DNA of 14,195 nucleotides. It comes from Acidiferrobacterales bacterium. Its GTDB lineage: Bacteria; Pseudomonadota; Gammaproteobacteria; Acidiferrobacterales; Sulfurifustaceae. The stretch lies in contig WGFP01000024.1 in NCBI GenBank assembly GCA_015492195.1, positions 1 to 14,195 of the forward strand, given 5' to 3'. The number at the start of each line of letters is the position of its first letter. The stretch's first letter is position 1. The notes under the pieces are model-generated. The model was not told where the DNA came from, searched no databases, and worked only from the letters and a program-made list of their open reading frames with translations. Positions 1-6,919 of this stretch are shown here, one piece after another. The position numbers and the translations under genes were made by a program.

Positions 1-99
1 ATCCACGGCCGCACGCGCGCCGACGCCTTCCGGGGCGAGGCCGAATACGACACCATCGCCGCGGTCAAGGCGGCCGTCACGATCCCGGTGATCGCCAAC
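1..99 (+). pseudogene. tRNA-dihydrouridine synthase (DusB type), internal fragment
   Basis: Frame 1 reads from the window edge as IHGRTRADAF, then GEAEYDTIAAVK and TIPVIAN. This is the signature stretch of the TIM-barrel flavoenzyme DusB, which reduces uridine to dihydrouridine in tRNA. In E. coli DusB the same place reads IHGRTRACLF...GEAEYDSIRAVK...IPVIANGDI. The match stops abruptly after IAN at base 99, where the family has the conserved GDI. The frame then runs through unrelated residues to a TAA at 124-126. The 5' part lies outside the window and the 3' part of the gene is absent, replaced by minus-strand egtD sequence. It may be a real truncated gene or one half of an assembly chimera. 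The family assignment is strong. Calling it a pseudogene is provisional. Confidence 0.75.
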
Positions 100-112
100 G
101 CGCGGCGCGCGA
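97..112. other. dus/egtD junction
   Basis: Recognisable dus coding sequence (+) ends at 99 and recognisable egtD coding sequence (-) ends at about 100-110. The boundary is an alternating GC stretch (GCGCGGCGCGCG, 100-111), the kind of sequence where microhomology joining or read mis-joining could happen. Both genes lose their 3' ends at the same place, as expected from a deletion between convergent genes or a false contig join. Confidence 0.6.
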
Positions 113-329
113 TACTTCCGGCATAATCCCGCAGGATCGCGACTTCCGTGCGCGTGGGATAATACTCGGGCAGCTCGCAAATCGCGTCAAACAGTTCCGA
201 GCCGCGCTTGTCGTAAAAAAACTTGGGCGGAATCACCTTGGGCTTTGCCGCCAGACCGCGCAGCACTTCATCCAACAAACTGGCGTCGCCGGGATGGCCG
301 TCGTAAAAATTGACCGCGGGGGCGTTCAC
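100..329 (-). CDS. egtD: L-histidine N-alpha-methyltransferase EgtD, N-terminal fragment only
   Basis: EgtD methylates histidine three times with S-adenosylmethionine to give hercynine, the first step of ergothioneine synthesis. The minus strand from a GTG at 329 encodes about 76 family-like residues: FYDGHPGDASLLDEVL, PPKFFYDKRGSELFDAI, and LPEYYPTRTEVAILRDYA. These match the conserved N-terminus of the family (PPKFFYD..GS.LF; LPEYY.TRTE). Family members are about 320 residues, so roughly three quarters is missing. Homology ends near base 100, where plus-strand dus sequence begins. The minus frame happens to stay open to base 1, but those residues are reversed dus sequence and not EgtD. The GTG start overlaps the egtB stop as GTGA, which suggests translational coupling. 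If the junction is real, the SAM-binding core is lost and the gene is dead. Confidence 0.8.
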
Positions 330-1633
330 CGGTCGTCCGCCAATCGGAACCCCGAGAACTGCCAGCGGTCGCGAGGATAGAAAAAATTGCGGTAGGTGGC
401 GCGGATGTGCGCTGTCGGCGTGGCGAAGGAACCGCCGCGCAGCACCATCTGGTTCGCCATGAATTTGCCGTTGTATTCGCCCAGAGCGCCGGGGGTCGCC
501 CGATAGCCGGGATAAGGCGCATAGGCGCTTTGCGTCCATTCCCAGACATCCCCGAACATCTGCAAGGGAACCGTGCCCATATCCGCCGGCACAGGGTGCA
601 GGGCGCCGGATTCACGGAGATTCCCCGCAACATCCTGTTCGGCGGCGGCGCGTTCCCATTCCGCTTCGGTCGCCAGGCGCTTGCCGGCCCAGCAGGCATA
701 GGCGTGCGCCTCGTAAAAACTCACGTGACACACCGGGGCGTGCTCATCCACCGGCTGCATGCCTGAAAGCGTCATGTGCCGCCAGCGCCCGTCTTGTTTT
801 TCCCAGTAAAGCGGGGCCTCCCATCGCCGCTCCCGCGCCGTACGCCAACCGTCGGACAGCCAGAATTCCGGTTGCCCGTACCCGCCCGCCTCCATGAATT
901 CAAGATATTCGCCGTTGGTGACCAGGCGCGAGCCCAGGGCGTACGGTTGCAGGTAAACACGATGACGCGGGCTCTCGTTGTCATAGGCAAACCCCTCCCC
1001 GTGATGGCCGATCTGGACCACGCCGCCGGGGTAGTCAATCCATTCCAAGGGGACGGACCGGCCTTGCCGCGGCATCGCGGACGGTTCCCGGTACGCGGGG
1101 CGCAGGGGATTGACGGAAAAAACATGCTTGAGATCGGTCAGAAACAGTTCCTGATGCTGTTGTTCGTGGTGCAGTCCCAGGGTCACGCGCCCGGCTATTT
1201 CTTCCCATTGTTCCTCGTCGGCGGAATGGATGAGTTCGGCCATGGCGGCATCGACATGGGCGCGATAACGGTAAACTTCTTCCACGGTGGGGCGCGACAA
1301 CATGCCGCGCTGCGGACGCGGGAATTGTGCGCCGACGGCTTCGTAATAGGAATTAAACAGGTACTCGAACTGCGGGTGAAAGCGTTGATAACCGGAAAAA
1401 AACGGAATCAGCAAAAAAGTTTCAAAAAACCAGCTGGTATGCGCCAGGTGCCACTTGGGCGGGCTGACATCGGGCATGGATTGAATACAATAGTCTTCCG
1501 TCGCAAGCGGCCGGCATAGACTTTCGGATTCCTGTCGGACAACGCCGTACTGCGACAGAACCGCGTCCCGTGCGTGAGAGGTCTTTTGCCTGACTTGTGT
1601 TGTATTCTGTCGGCTACCGGGGAAAGGGGTCAT
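326..1633 (-). CDS. egtB: Ergothioneine biosynthesis sulfoxide synthase EgtB
   Basis: EgtB is a cytoplasmic non-haem iron enzyme that uses oxygen to join hercynine to a cysteine-containing thiol, forming the sulfoxide precursor of ergothioneine. From the ATG at 1633 the protein has 435 residues. An N-terminal DinB-like domain carries the expected iron ligands: H65 in WHLAHTSWFFE, and H156 and H160 in the HEQQHQE motif. A C-terminal formylglycine-generating-enzyme-like domain follows from about residue 195, with GDVWEWTQS, a VLRGGSF motif and the ending SGFRLADDR. Length and domain order are normal. An in-frame ATG at 1663 has a better Shine-Dalgarno (GGTGGAG), so the true N-terminus may be ten residues longer. 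I chose 1633 because family homology starts after it. It overlaps the egtD GTG by four bases. No other egt gene is visible. Confidence 0.93.
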   Translation of the reverse strand: MTPFPGSRQNTTQVRQKTSHARDAVLSQYGVVRQESESLCRPLATEDYCIQSMPDVSPPKWHLAHTSWFFETFLLIPFFSGYQRFHPQFEYLFNSYYEAVGAQFPRPQRGMLSRPTVEEVYRYRAHVDAAMAELIHSADEEQWEEIAGRVTLGLHHEQQHQELFLTDLKHVFSVNPLRPAYREPSAMPRQGRSVPLEWIDYPGGVVQIGHHGEGFAYDNESPRHRVYLQPYALGSRLVTNGEYLEFMEAGGYGQPEFWLSDGWRTARERRWEAPLYWEKQDGRWRHMTLSGMQPVDEHAPVCHVSFYEAHAYACWAGKRLATEAEWERAAAEQDVAGNLRESGALHPVPADMGTVPLQMFGDVWEWTQSAYAPYPGYRATPGALGEYNGKFMANQMVLRGGSFATPTAHIRATYRNFFYPRDRWQFSGFRLADDR

Positions 1634-1722
1634 AGCCGGTTTTTCCGCTACGCCAGCGGCCATTAAAACATAGCTCCACCGGATTTCCAAACCTGGATGC
1701 CTGTTTGCCAAGAGATCAAGCC

Positions 1723-2007
1723 ATGGTTAAAGCAATCTGGAACGGCGCGGTGATTGCCGAGAGTGATCAATGCGAAGTCGTGGAAGGCAATTATTATTTT
1801 CCACCCGACGCGGTCAGGCGCGAATACCTGCGCGCGAGCGAGGCCCACACCACCTGCTCCTGGAAGGGGGTTGCCAACTACTACAATATTGACGTTAACG
1901 GCAAGGTGCACAAGGACGCCGCGTGGTATTACCCCCAACCCAAAGAAGCGGCGCAACATATCAAGAATTATGTGGCGTTTTGGAAGGGAGTTGAGATTAA
2001 ACCGTAG
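1723..2007 (+). CDS. DUF427 domain protein
   Basis: A complete 94-residue protein. It shows the DUF427 pattern: a tryptophan near the N-terminus (AIWNGAVIAES), VEGNYYFPPDAV, the CSWKG motif (TTCSWKGVANYY), AAWYYPQPK, and an ending VAFWKGVEI. The family is widespread in bacteria and fungi, and I know of no firmly established biochemical role. Proteins this size are usually single-domain and cytoplasmic, and no signal or membrane segment is seen here. A TTG at 1705 is also in frame, but the ATG at 1723 preceded by AAGAGAT is the better start. It is divergent from egtB, with 59-89 bases between the starts depending on the egtB start. It converges on the S9 peptidase, with 37 bases between stops and no clear terminator hairpin. 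Confidence 0.85.
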   Translation: MVKAIWNGAVIAESDQCEVVEGNYYFPPDAVRREYLRASEAHTTCSWKGVANYYNIDVNGKVHKDAAWYYPQPKEAAQHIKNYVAFWKGVEIKP

Positions 2008-2044
2008 GTCGGCGGATTCCGAATAACTGCCGTGTCTTTTTATT

Positions 2045-3994
2045 TCAAAGATTTTCGATCACTGCCGGCTCGATCGGGTCCGCGGGCGTGAAACCGAGTA
2101 TCCGCCCATAAAAATAGAGTTCGCTCTCAAGCGCGCGCTTTATGTTCTCGGCACGACGAAAGCCGTGTTGCTCGCCCTCAAAAGGCACATACGCCACGGG
2201 GATTCCCTTGGCGCGCAAGGCCGCCGCCATCCGTTGCGTCTGGTCCGGCGGGACGACCTTGTCTTCCAGGCCCTGAAAAAATATGACCGGGCACGTCAAA
2301 CCCTCGGTGTGATGAATGGGCGAGCGGTCCCGGTAGCGGTCGCGTTGTGCCGGGTACGGCCCGATCAGCCGGTCTAGGTAATACGCCTCGAATTTGTGGG
2401 TGTCTTGCGCCAGCGCCTCGAGGTCGCTCACGCCGTAGTAGCTCGCCCCCACCTTGAACAGGTCATGGAACACCAGGGCGCATAAGGTGCTGTAGCCACC
2501 CGCGCTGCCGCCGCGTATCGCCAGGCGCCCCGCGTCCACGAGACCGCGGGCGGCCAGGTATTTGGCGCCGTTGACGCAATCCTCCACGTCGGCCACGCCC
2601 CATGCCCCCTCGAGTTTTTTTCGGTACGCCCGGCCGTAACCGGTGGAACCGCGGTAGTTCACATCCAGCACGGCAAACCCGCGGCTGGTCCAATATTGAA
2701 TTTTAAGATTCAGCGCGCTGGAGGCGGCCGACGTCGGGCCGCCGTGGCTCAACACCAGCAGCGGCGGTTTCTCGCTGGTCTCCCCCTCGTAATCGTGATT
2801 GCGGGGCGCATAGAAAAACGCATGCACCGTCTCGCCCCCGGCGCTTGGGTATTCGATTGCCCGGGGCTTGGACAGGTATCCCGGTTCCAGGCAGACCGTG
2901 GCGGAACGGCGCAACACGTCCAGCCGCCCGGTGGCGAGATCACATTGCACGACGGCGGGAAGTTGGGTGGGCGCGGCGGCGAGGAACACCGCCTGACCGG
3001 GCCGGGCGCACAGCGAACCGATATCGGTGTAAGGCGTGTCAACGGGTGTCAGTTCGCGTCGCACCGTGTCGACGGTGGCCAGGTGCCAGATACCTTGCTG
3101 ATTGTAGGCGCAAACAATCCGATTTTCCGACTCAAACGCATAGGTGGACATGCCGAAGACCCACTGGGGCAAACCGAACTCGGCCTCCATGGTCACCAAC
3201 GATTCGACTTTCCCGTTATGCCGGCGGTAAAGGTTCCACCAGCCGCTGCGATCGGAAACAAAGTAAAGGATACCCTCGGGCGAGAACACCGGCTGAAAAA
3301 TGGATTCCTCCTTGCCGCCGGCGAGGCGAACGGCCTTCCCCAGGGTTCCGTCTTCCATGACCTCGGCGCGCCACAGCTCGGTGCCGTCCCACGGCATGTT
3401 CGGATGGTCCCAGGCGATCCACGCCAACTGAGACCCGTCGGGACTCAAGCGCGGGGAGGCATAAAAATCATGTCCGGCGGCGAGCACCTGGGTCTCGCGC
3501 CGGCCATTCAGATCGAGACTCACAATAGCATTGACGGGGTGGTTACCCGATGCATGATCTTCGCGCACGCAGATCAGACGCCGGCGACGGCGGTCAATCA
3601 CCCCGTCGGCATAGCGCTGACCGCCTTCGGGCGTGATGGCGACGGGCGCATCGTCCGGCACGAGGCGATAAACCCGCTGATCGGAAAAATTGGAAAACCA
3701 AATCACGCCGTCACACACGGTAAAAGCGCCGCCGCCGTACTCATGTACCCGCGTGCGCGCATTGAAAGGCGCGGGAAGCACATCCTCCGTGTGCCCCTCC
3801 CGGTTGCGGCGCACGATCACGTTGCGCCCCCCTTCGGTCGGGCGCATCTCGCTCCAGTAGACGTCCTCGCCGTCCAGCACGATCTGCCCGAAACCGACGG
3901 TATCCGAGACGATCAGATCGGCGGTGATCGGTGACTTCCAAGATCCATAAGGGGCGGGCGATTGCGTCATCGTTTCTGCGTCAACACACGACAT
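2045..3994 (-). CDS. S9 family (prolyl oligopeptidase-type) peptidase
   Basis: A 649-residue serine peptidase of the dipeptidyl-aminopeptidase/acylaminoacyl-peptidase group, which hydrolyses short peptides. An N-terminal beta-propeller region (about residues 15-385) has repeated WD-like blades, for example SPRLSPDGSQLAWIAWD and QPVFSPEGILYFVSDRSG. A C-terminal alpha/beta hydrolase domain (about 390-635) begins with LLVLSHGGPTS. The catalytic triad is visible: S497 in GGSAGGYS, D578 in GLEDKVVPP and H610 in GEQHGF. No signal peptide is seen, so it is probably cytoplasmic. The ATG at 3994 has an AGGG four bases upstream. The next ATG at 3970 (641 residues) starts nearer the conserved region but lacks a clear ribosome binding site. 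It lies downstream of the HtrA-like gene on the same strand with a 62-base gap. Substrate specificity cannot be read from sequence. Confidence 0.93.
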   Translation of the reverse strand: MSCVDAETMTQSPAPYGSWKSPITADLIVSDTVGFGQIVLDGEDVYWSEMRPTEGGRNVIVRRNREGHTEDVLPAPFNARTRVHEYGGGAFTVCDGVIWFSNFSDQRVYRLVPDDAPVAITPEGGQRYADGVIDRRRRRLICVREDHASGNHPVNAIVSLDLNGRRETQVLAAGHDFYASPRLSPDGSQLAWIAWDHPNMPWDGTELWRAEVMEDGTLGKAVRLAGGKEESIFQPVFSPEGILYFVSDRSGWWNLYRRHNGKVESLVTMEAEFGLPQWVFGMSTYAFESENRIVCAYNQQGIWHLATVDTVRRELTPVDTPYTDIGSLCARPGQAVFLAAAPTQLPAVVQCDLATGRLDVLRRSATVCLEPGYLSKPRAIEYPSAGGETVHAFFYAPRNHDYEGETSEKPPLLVLSHGGPTSAASSALNLKIQYWTSRGFAVLDVNYRGSTGYGRAYRKKLEGAWGVADVEDCVNGAKYLAARGLVDAGRLAIRGGSAGGYSTLCALVFHDLFKVGASYYGVSDLEALAQDTHKFEAYYLDRLIGPYPAQRDRYRDRSPIHHTEGLTCPVIFFQGLEDKVVPPDQTQRMAAALRAKGIPVAYVPFEGEQHGFRRAENIKRALESELYFYGRILGFTPADPIEPAVIENL

Positions 3995-4056
3995 TGAGCC
4001 CTGTGCCGGTTTTATGCGGCATTACGGAGTGAGGATACGGAAATTCTACGTGTGAT

Positions 4057-5403
4057 TCAGCCGCTGTTATTTTCGCCGACAAGTCGCACTTCACCAATGG
4101 TCAATAAACGCTCCACATAGGAAAAAATATTATCCTCCAGGTCACCGATGCGGATGAACTTCATGACGACGTCCCGTCGCGCCGCGTGCGCCTGCTTAAG
4201 ACGTTCGTACAAGGCTTCGATGTCTTTTACGTGTTTACCGTCAACCGAATACAGCAAGTCCAACGCCTCCACCTGCTGGGCGTCACCGCTGGATCCCCGT
4301 TCCACATAGTGCACCATCAATGCCAGCTTGCCGTCGACCAGTTCTGCCAGATCCCGCCATGGGGTCGGGCCGAAGAGAATGCCGGAGACATAGACCCCCT
4401 TTATCTTGGCGGGAGACCTCGCGGGCTTGAAACTTCCCCGAACCACCATATCGCTGTCGTCCCGGGTGATCCGAAGCCCTGCATTGGCCAAGCGGCCGCG
4501 CAACATGTGAATAAGCTGGCCCCTGTTCTCCACTTCCCCGGCCACCCCGTCCACGCCGCGGACCACGTCCCCCTCGCGCAGTTTGAGGGCGCCGGAACGG
4601 TCATACACCCGTGCGACCGTCAACCGGTTGGTCTCATCCACGTCCTTGAGAAAAGCCACCGCGAAATCAGGCGGCGAAGGATCTTTCCCCGCGCGCAGAA
4701 GATCGAGAATACGACAGGCTTGATTCATGGGCACCGCGAAGTTGGTGTTTTGGCTGCTTCTGCGGGTGGCCGTATTGATGCCGACCACCTTGCCGGTTTT
4801 CAGGCTGATCAGCGGCCCGCCGGAATTGCCGGGATTGATGGGTGCGTCGGTCTGCAGCATCTCGAGCATGCCGGTGTATTTCGAAGTGTGGCCGGAGATA
4901 ATCCCGCGCGTACCGGTAAACGACAACTCCCACGGATGACCAAACGCCCCCACGGGATGGCCGATTGCCGGCATGCCTTTGCAATCCAGCGTGGCCGTTT
5001 TCAGCGAAGCGGGACGGTTTGCCTTTGGGATCTTGAGAATCGCGAAATCGATGTAAGGATCGACGTAAAGCTTATCGACCGGGAAATAACTCCCGCCAAG
5101 AAACGTCACCCGCACCTGGGAGGGAGAGCGCGCCGCCACGTGCGCGTTGGTAATAATCCAGCCGCGGGCGGCATCCACCACGAAACCGGCGCCGGTATGG
5201 GTCCCTTTCTTGTCTCCGTAAAACGGCAGATTCACCCGTGTGCGGATCTTCACGGTGTAATGCTTGGCCGCCTCGAATACCTCTTCGTCGTTGTCGGCAT
5301 AGGCCCCAACGCTCAACAAAACGGCGCCCAGGCCGAAGATCAGCCCGACTTTCAATATCAGGCCCTTGGCGCCCATTGCCATAAATTGCGTCATTCGCCT
5401 CAT
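4057..5403 (-). CDS. Exported HtrA/DegP-like trypsin-fold serine protease
   Basis: A 448-residue protein with a signal peptide: basic start, hydrophobic stretch at about residues 14-34, and a cleavage motif AYA-D at 34-37. The trypsin-like domain has the full triad: H88 in IITNAHVAA, D119 in PYIDFAILK and S194 in PGNSGGPLI. Two PDZ-like regions probably follow, at about 245-320 (LREGDVVRGVDG) and 335-445 (LDLLYSVDGKHV). Such proteases act in the periplasm on misfolded proteins. The glycine- and glutamine-rich loop typical of DegP is not seen, and the PDZ regions are divergent, so I do not give it the name degP or degQ. An alternative ATG at 5394 is possible. It is separated by 97 bases from the yjbQ stop upstream and by 62 bases from the S9 peptidase downstream. 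A link with that peptidase in peptide turnover is inference only. Confidence 0.9.
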   Translation of the reverse strand: MRRMTQFMAMGAKGLILKVGLIFGLGAVLLSVGAYADNDEEVFEAAKHYTVKIRTRVNLPFYGDKKGTHTGAGFVVDAARGWIITNAHVAARSPSQVRVTFLGGSYFPVDKLYVDPYIDFAILKIPKANRPASLKTATLDCKGMPAIGHPVGAFGHPWELSFTGTRGIISGHTSKYTGMLEMLQTDAPINPGNSGGPLISLKTGKVVGINTATRRSSQNTNFAVPMNQACRILDLLRAGKDPSPPDFAVAFLKDVDETNRLTVARVYDRSGALKLREGDVVRGVDGVAGEVENRGQLIHMLRGRLANAGLRITRDDSDMVVRGSFKPARSPAKIKGVYVSGILFGPTPWRDLAELVDGKLALMVHYVERGSSGDAQQVEALDLLYSVDGKHVKDIEALYERLKQAHAARRDVVMKFIRIGDLEDNIFSYVERLLTIGEVRLVGENNSG

Positions 5404-5500
5404 TTCCCCTTACACCCCTTAAATCAAATTTAGTCCGCTCCCGGGAAAAGACCAGGGGAATGGGCGCAGGTTCAATGTTCTGGATGGAAGGGTGCCGGAA

Positions 5501-5908
5501 TCAGCCGCTTATGTGCACGACGACCTCGCGTTTGCCGCCGCGATGCCGGTGCTCCCACAGGTAAATACCCTGCCACTTGCCAAGCAGCAGGTGTCCGCCG
5601 GCGATGGGAATGGACAATGTGCTCGCGGTCAGCGCCGCCTTGATGTGCCCCGGCATGTCGTCCGGCCCTTCCGTCTGGTGGGTATAGAGGGGGTCGTTTT
5701 CTTTCACCAAACGGTTGAACCAGCGTTCGAGGTCATCCTTGGCGGAGGGGTCTGCGTTCTCCTGGATCAACAGACTCGCCGATGTATGGCGAATAAAAAG
5801 CGTGCACAGACCCTCCTCGATGCCGGATTCCCGCACGGCGGCTTCGACTTCCGGGGTAAACTCATGCAGACCCTGTCCTGAGGTGGTGACGGCGATATGT
5901 TTAATCAT
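5501..5908 (-). CDS. YjbQ/UPF0047 family protein (secondary thiamine-phosphate synthase)
   Basis: A 135-residue protein with the family hallmarks: LFIRHTSASLLIQENADP, EGPDDMPGHIKAALT, and LLLGKWQGIYLWEHR. The E. coli family member is reported to substitute weakly for thiamine-phosphate synthase, hence the common product name. The main cellular role is unsettled. The conserved histidines in HTSAS, DMPGH and WEHR probably form the active-site or metal cluster of this trimeric fold. I chose the ATG at 5908. A TTG at 5920 would add four residues. It follows the SelW-like gene by 15 bases on the same strand, so the two are almost certainly co-transcribed. No TPP riboswitch is visible upstream of the operon. 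Confidence 0.92.
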   Translation of the reverse strand: MIKHIAVTTSGQGLHEFTPEVEAAVRESGIEEGLCTLFIRHTSASLLIQENADPSAKDDLERWFNRLVKENDPLYTHQTEGPDDMPGHIKAALTASTLSIPIAGGHLLLGKWQGIYLWEHRHRGGKREVVVHISG

Positions 5909-5923
5909 AGTGAAACCCAAACG

Positions 5924-6211
5924 TTAGTTTTTGTCACTATGACCGAGATCCTTTCCCGGCGCGATGCGGTCGCGAATCAATTGCTTCAACTCCTTTGATT
6001 CCGGAAACCGCCCTTCCGCCTTGCGTGAGAAGATCGTCTCGCCGTTTAGACGCACCTCGAACACGCCGCCGGTACCCGGCAGGAGCGCCACCTCCCCCAG
6101 CTCGTCCATAAACGTTAACAGCAGTTCCTGTGCCATCCAGCCGGCGCGCAGGATAAAGCGACATTGGCTGCAATATTCAATCTCAACACGAGGTTTACGG
6201 GCGTTCATCAT
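5924..6211 (-). CDS. SelT/SelW/SelH (Rdx) family selenoprotein-like redox protein
   Basis: A 95-residue thioredoxin-fold protein. Near the N-terminus, after the first beta strand (VEIEY), it has the redox motif C14-S-Q-C17, then the conserved RAGWMAQELLLTF helix. The middle has TGGVFEVRLNG and the C-terminus KELKQLIRDRI, both typical of the family. In selenoprotein W homologues the second cysteine can be selenocysteine. Here both codons are ordinary cysteine codons, so no SECIS element is needed. The family is thought to act in thiol redox control, and its partners in bacteria are not known. Two adjacent ATGs (6211 and 6208) follow a GGGAT site, and either may start translation. It sits between the hypothetical gene (40-base gap) and yjbQ (15-base gap) in a probable three-gene operon. 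Confidence 0.88.
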   Translation of the reverse strand: MMNARKPRVEIEYCSQCRFILRAGWMAQELLLTFMDELGEVALLPGTGGVFEVRLNGETIFSRKAEGRFPESKELKQLIRDRIAPGKDLGHSDKN

Positions 6212-6251
6212 TTATCCCACTTCGACATGACACGCCGCCGACCAAGAACCA

Positions 6252-6605
6252 TCACATCAATCGTACCGCCGACTCATCCCCCAGACCCAGTGTCCTGGCG
6301 GCGAGCGCAAGGCCGTCGGCCGTAAAGTTGTCCACGTCCCCCCAGCGATCGGATGAGCCCATCTCCTCGGTAAAATTCTCGGTAATCACCCGCATGCGGT
6401 GAGACCCTTCCTGTGCCCGGTTGCGCGGGTTTTTTTCAGCCGTTACGAAAAAATCGGGTCGCGCTTCCCCTTCCCGGACCAATGCCAGAATATAACGGTA
6501 GTTCACGCCGTCGCTGCTTTCAATTTCATCCAACACCACGGCGGTATATGAACCCAGCCGGTAACGGCGCTTGGGAATGGCGGTCTGAATCTTCGGTGCT
6601 TCCAT
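6252..6605 (-). CDS. Conserved-looking hypothetical protein, 117 residues
   Basis: I do not recognise this family. From the ATG at 6605 the protein has 117 residues and begins with a basic patch (PKRRYRLGSYTAVVLDEIE). A strand-rich core follows (YRYILALVREG, PDFFVTAEK) and the end is acidic and alpha-helical (TADGLALAARTLGLGDE). There is no signal peptide, membrane segment or cysteine motif, so it is probably a small cytoplasmic protein. The start is well supported by a GGGAG site six bases upstream. The longer frame to 6629 has no such site and would include the leader hairpin. Codon use matches the neighbours. It is first in a probable operon with the SelW-like and YjbQ genes, which is the only clue to its role. 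Confidence 0.72.
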   Translation of the reverse strand: MEAPKIQTAIPKRRYRLGSYTAVVLDEIESSDGVNYRYILALVREGEARPDFFVTAEKNPRNRAQEGSHRMRVITENFTEEMGSSDRWGDVDNFTADGLALAARTLGLGDESAVRLM

Positions 6606-6617
6606 GGATCGCTCCCG

Positions 6618-6639
6618 GACGACCCGCATGGAGGTCGTC
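6618..6639 (-). promoter_or_regulatory. Leader hairpin abutting a ribosome binding site
   Basis: On the minus strand GACGACC and GGTCGTC pair perfectly over seven bases with an eight-base loop, and a U-G pair could extend the stem. The stem ends one base before the CGGGAG ribosome binding site of the gene starting at 6605. It could modulate translation, or be a DNA operator. Its function is inference. Confidence 0.4.
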
Positions 6640-6675
6640 TCATTGAGTCATTGGCCTGGGCACGACGCGGCAATA

Positions 6676-6703
6676 ACTATAACAAAATCGTAATCCGGAC
6701 CAA
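6676..6703 (-). promoter_or_regulatory. Candidate promoter of the hypothetical-rdx-yjbQ operon
   Basis: Minus strand: -35 TTGGTC (6703-6698), 16-base spacer, -10 TATAGT (6681-6676). The -10 matches the sigma-70 consensus at five of six positions and the -35 at three. It would give a leader of about 65 bases that includes the 6618-6639 hairpin. Confidence 0.35.
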
Positions 6704-6766
6704 GTAATCGCACCCGGCCAAAAATAACTTATCCACTTCGGATGTGGTGCTATTCCCGTAGCCAGC

Positions 6767-6906
6767 CTTAGGGAAGTTCTGATTAAATTGACCTTAAACC
6801 GCCAAGATGCCAAGAACGCCAAGTTTTTCTCTTTATGAAGGTATTCAATATTCTTTTTTCTTGGCGACTTGGCGGTTGAACGTATTATTCAGAGGTTCTC
6901 TTAGGG
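6767..6906. repeat. MITE-like palindromic intergenic element with CGCCAAG repeats
   Basis: Inner arms AACCGCCAAGATGCCAAGAA (6797-6816) and TTCTTGGCGACTTGGCGGTT (6858-6877) are inverted copies matching at 18 of 20 bases around an AT-rich 41-base loop. The left arm is itself a nine-base tandem of CGCCAAG-like units. Outer arms are also related: TTCTGATTAA on the left against CTCTGAATAA read back from the right. CTTAGGG stands on both sides (6767-6773 and 6900-6906) as a possible seven-base target duplication. No transposase is encoded. This fits a non-autonomous miniature element or a REP-like palindrome. Confidence 0.6.
6861..6888 (+). promoter_or_regulatory. Candidate promoter inside the palindromic element, facing the ypsA-like gene
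   Basis: TTGGCG (6861-6866), 16-base spacer, TATTAT (6883-6888). The -35 lies in the right repeat arm. The predicted start near 6895 would give a leader of about 25 bases for the gene at 6920. Hexamer matches are four and five of six. Confidence 0.35.
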
Positions 6907-6919
6907 TTGCCATCGCAGC

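Noticed and set aside
776..1519. 247-codon plus-strand frame opposite egtB
   Set aside because: Shadow of the EgtB frame, which carries the HX3HXE motif.
2696..3934. 412-codon open frame on the plus strand opposite the S9 peptidase
   Set aside because: It is the GC-rich complement of a well-supported gene with a complete catalytic triad. It has no family motif and is full of Arg/Gly/His runs typical of shadow frames.
4186..5433. 415-codon open frame on the plus strand opposite the HtrA-like gene
   Set aside because: No motif, no ribosome binding site, and it mirrors a gene with signal peptide and triad.
5924..6211. Selenocysteine in the Rdx protein
   Set aside because: The redox motif is Cys-Ser-Gln-Cys with ordinary cysteine codons, and no in-frame TGA occurs at the site.
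6797..6830. CGCCAAG repeats as a CRISPR array
   Set aside because: The units are only nine bases, directly abutting, without spacers, and arranged as an inverted repeat.
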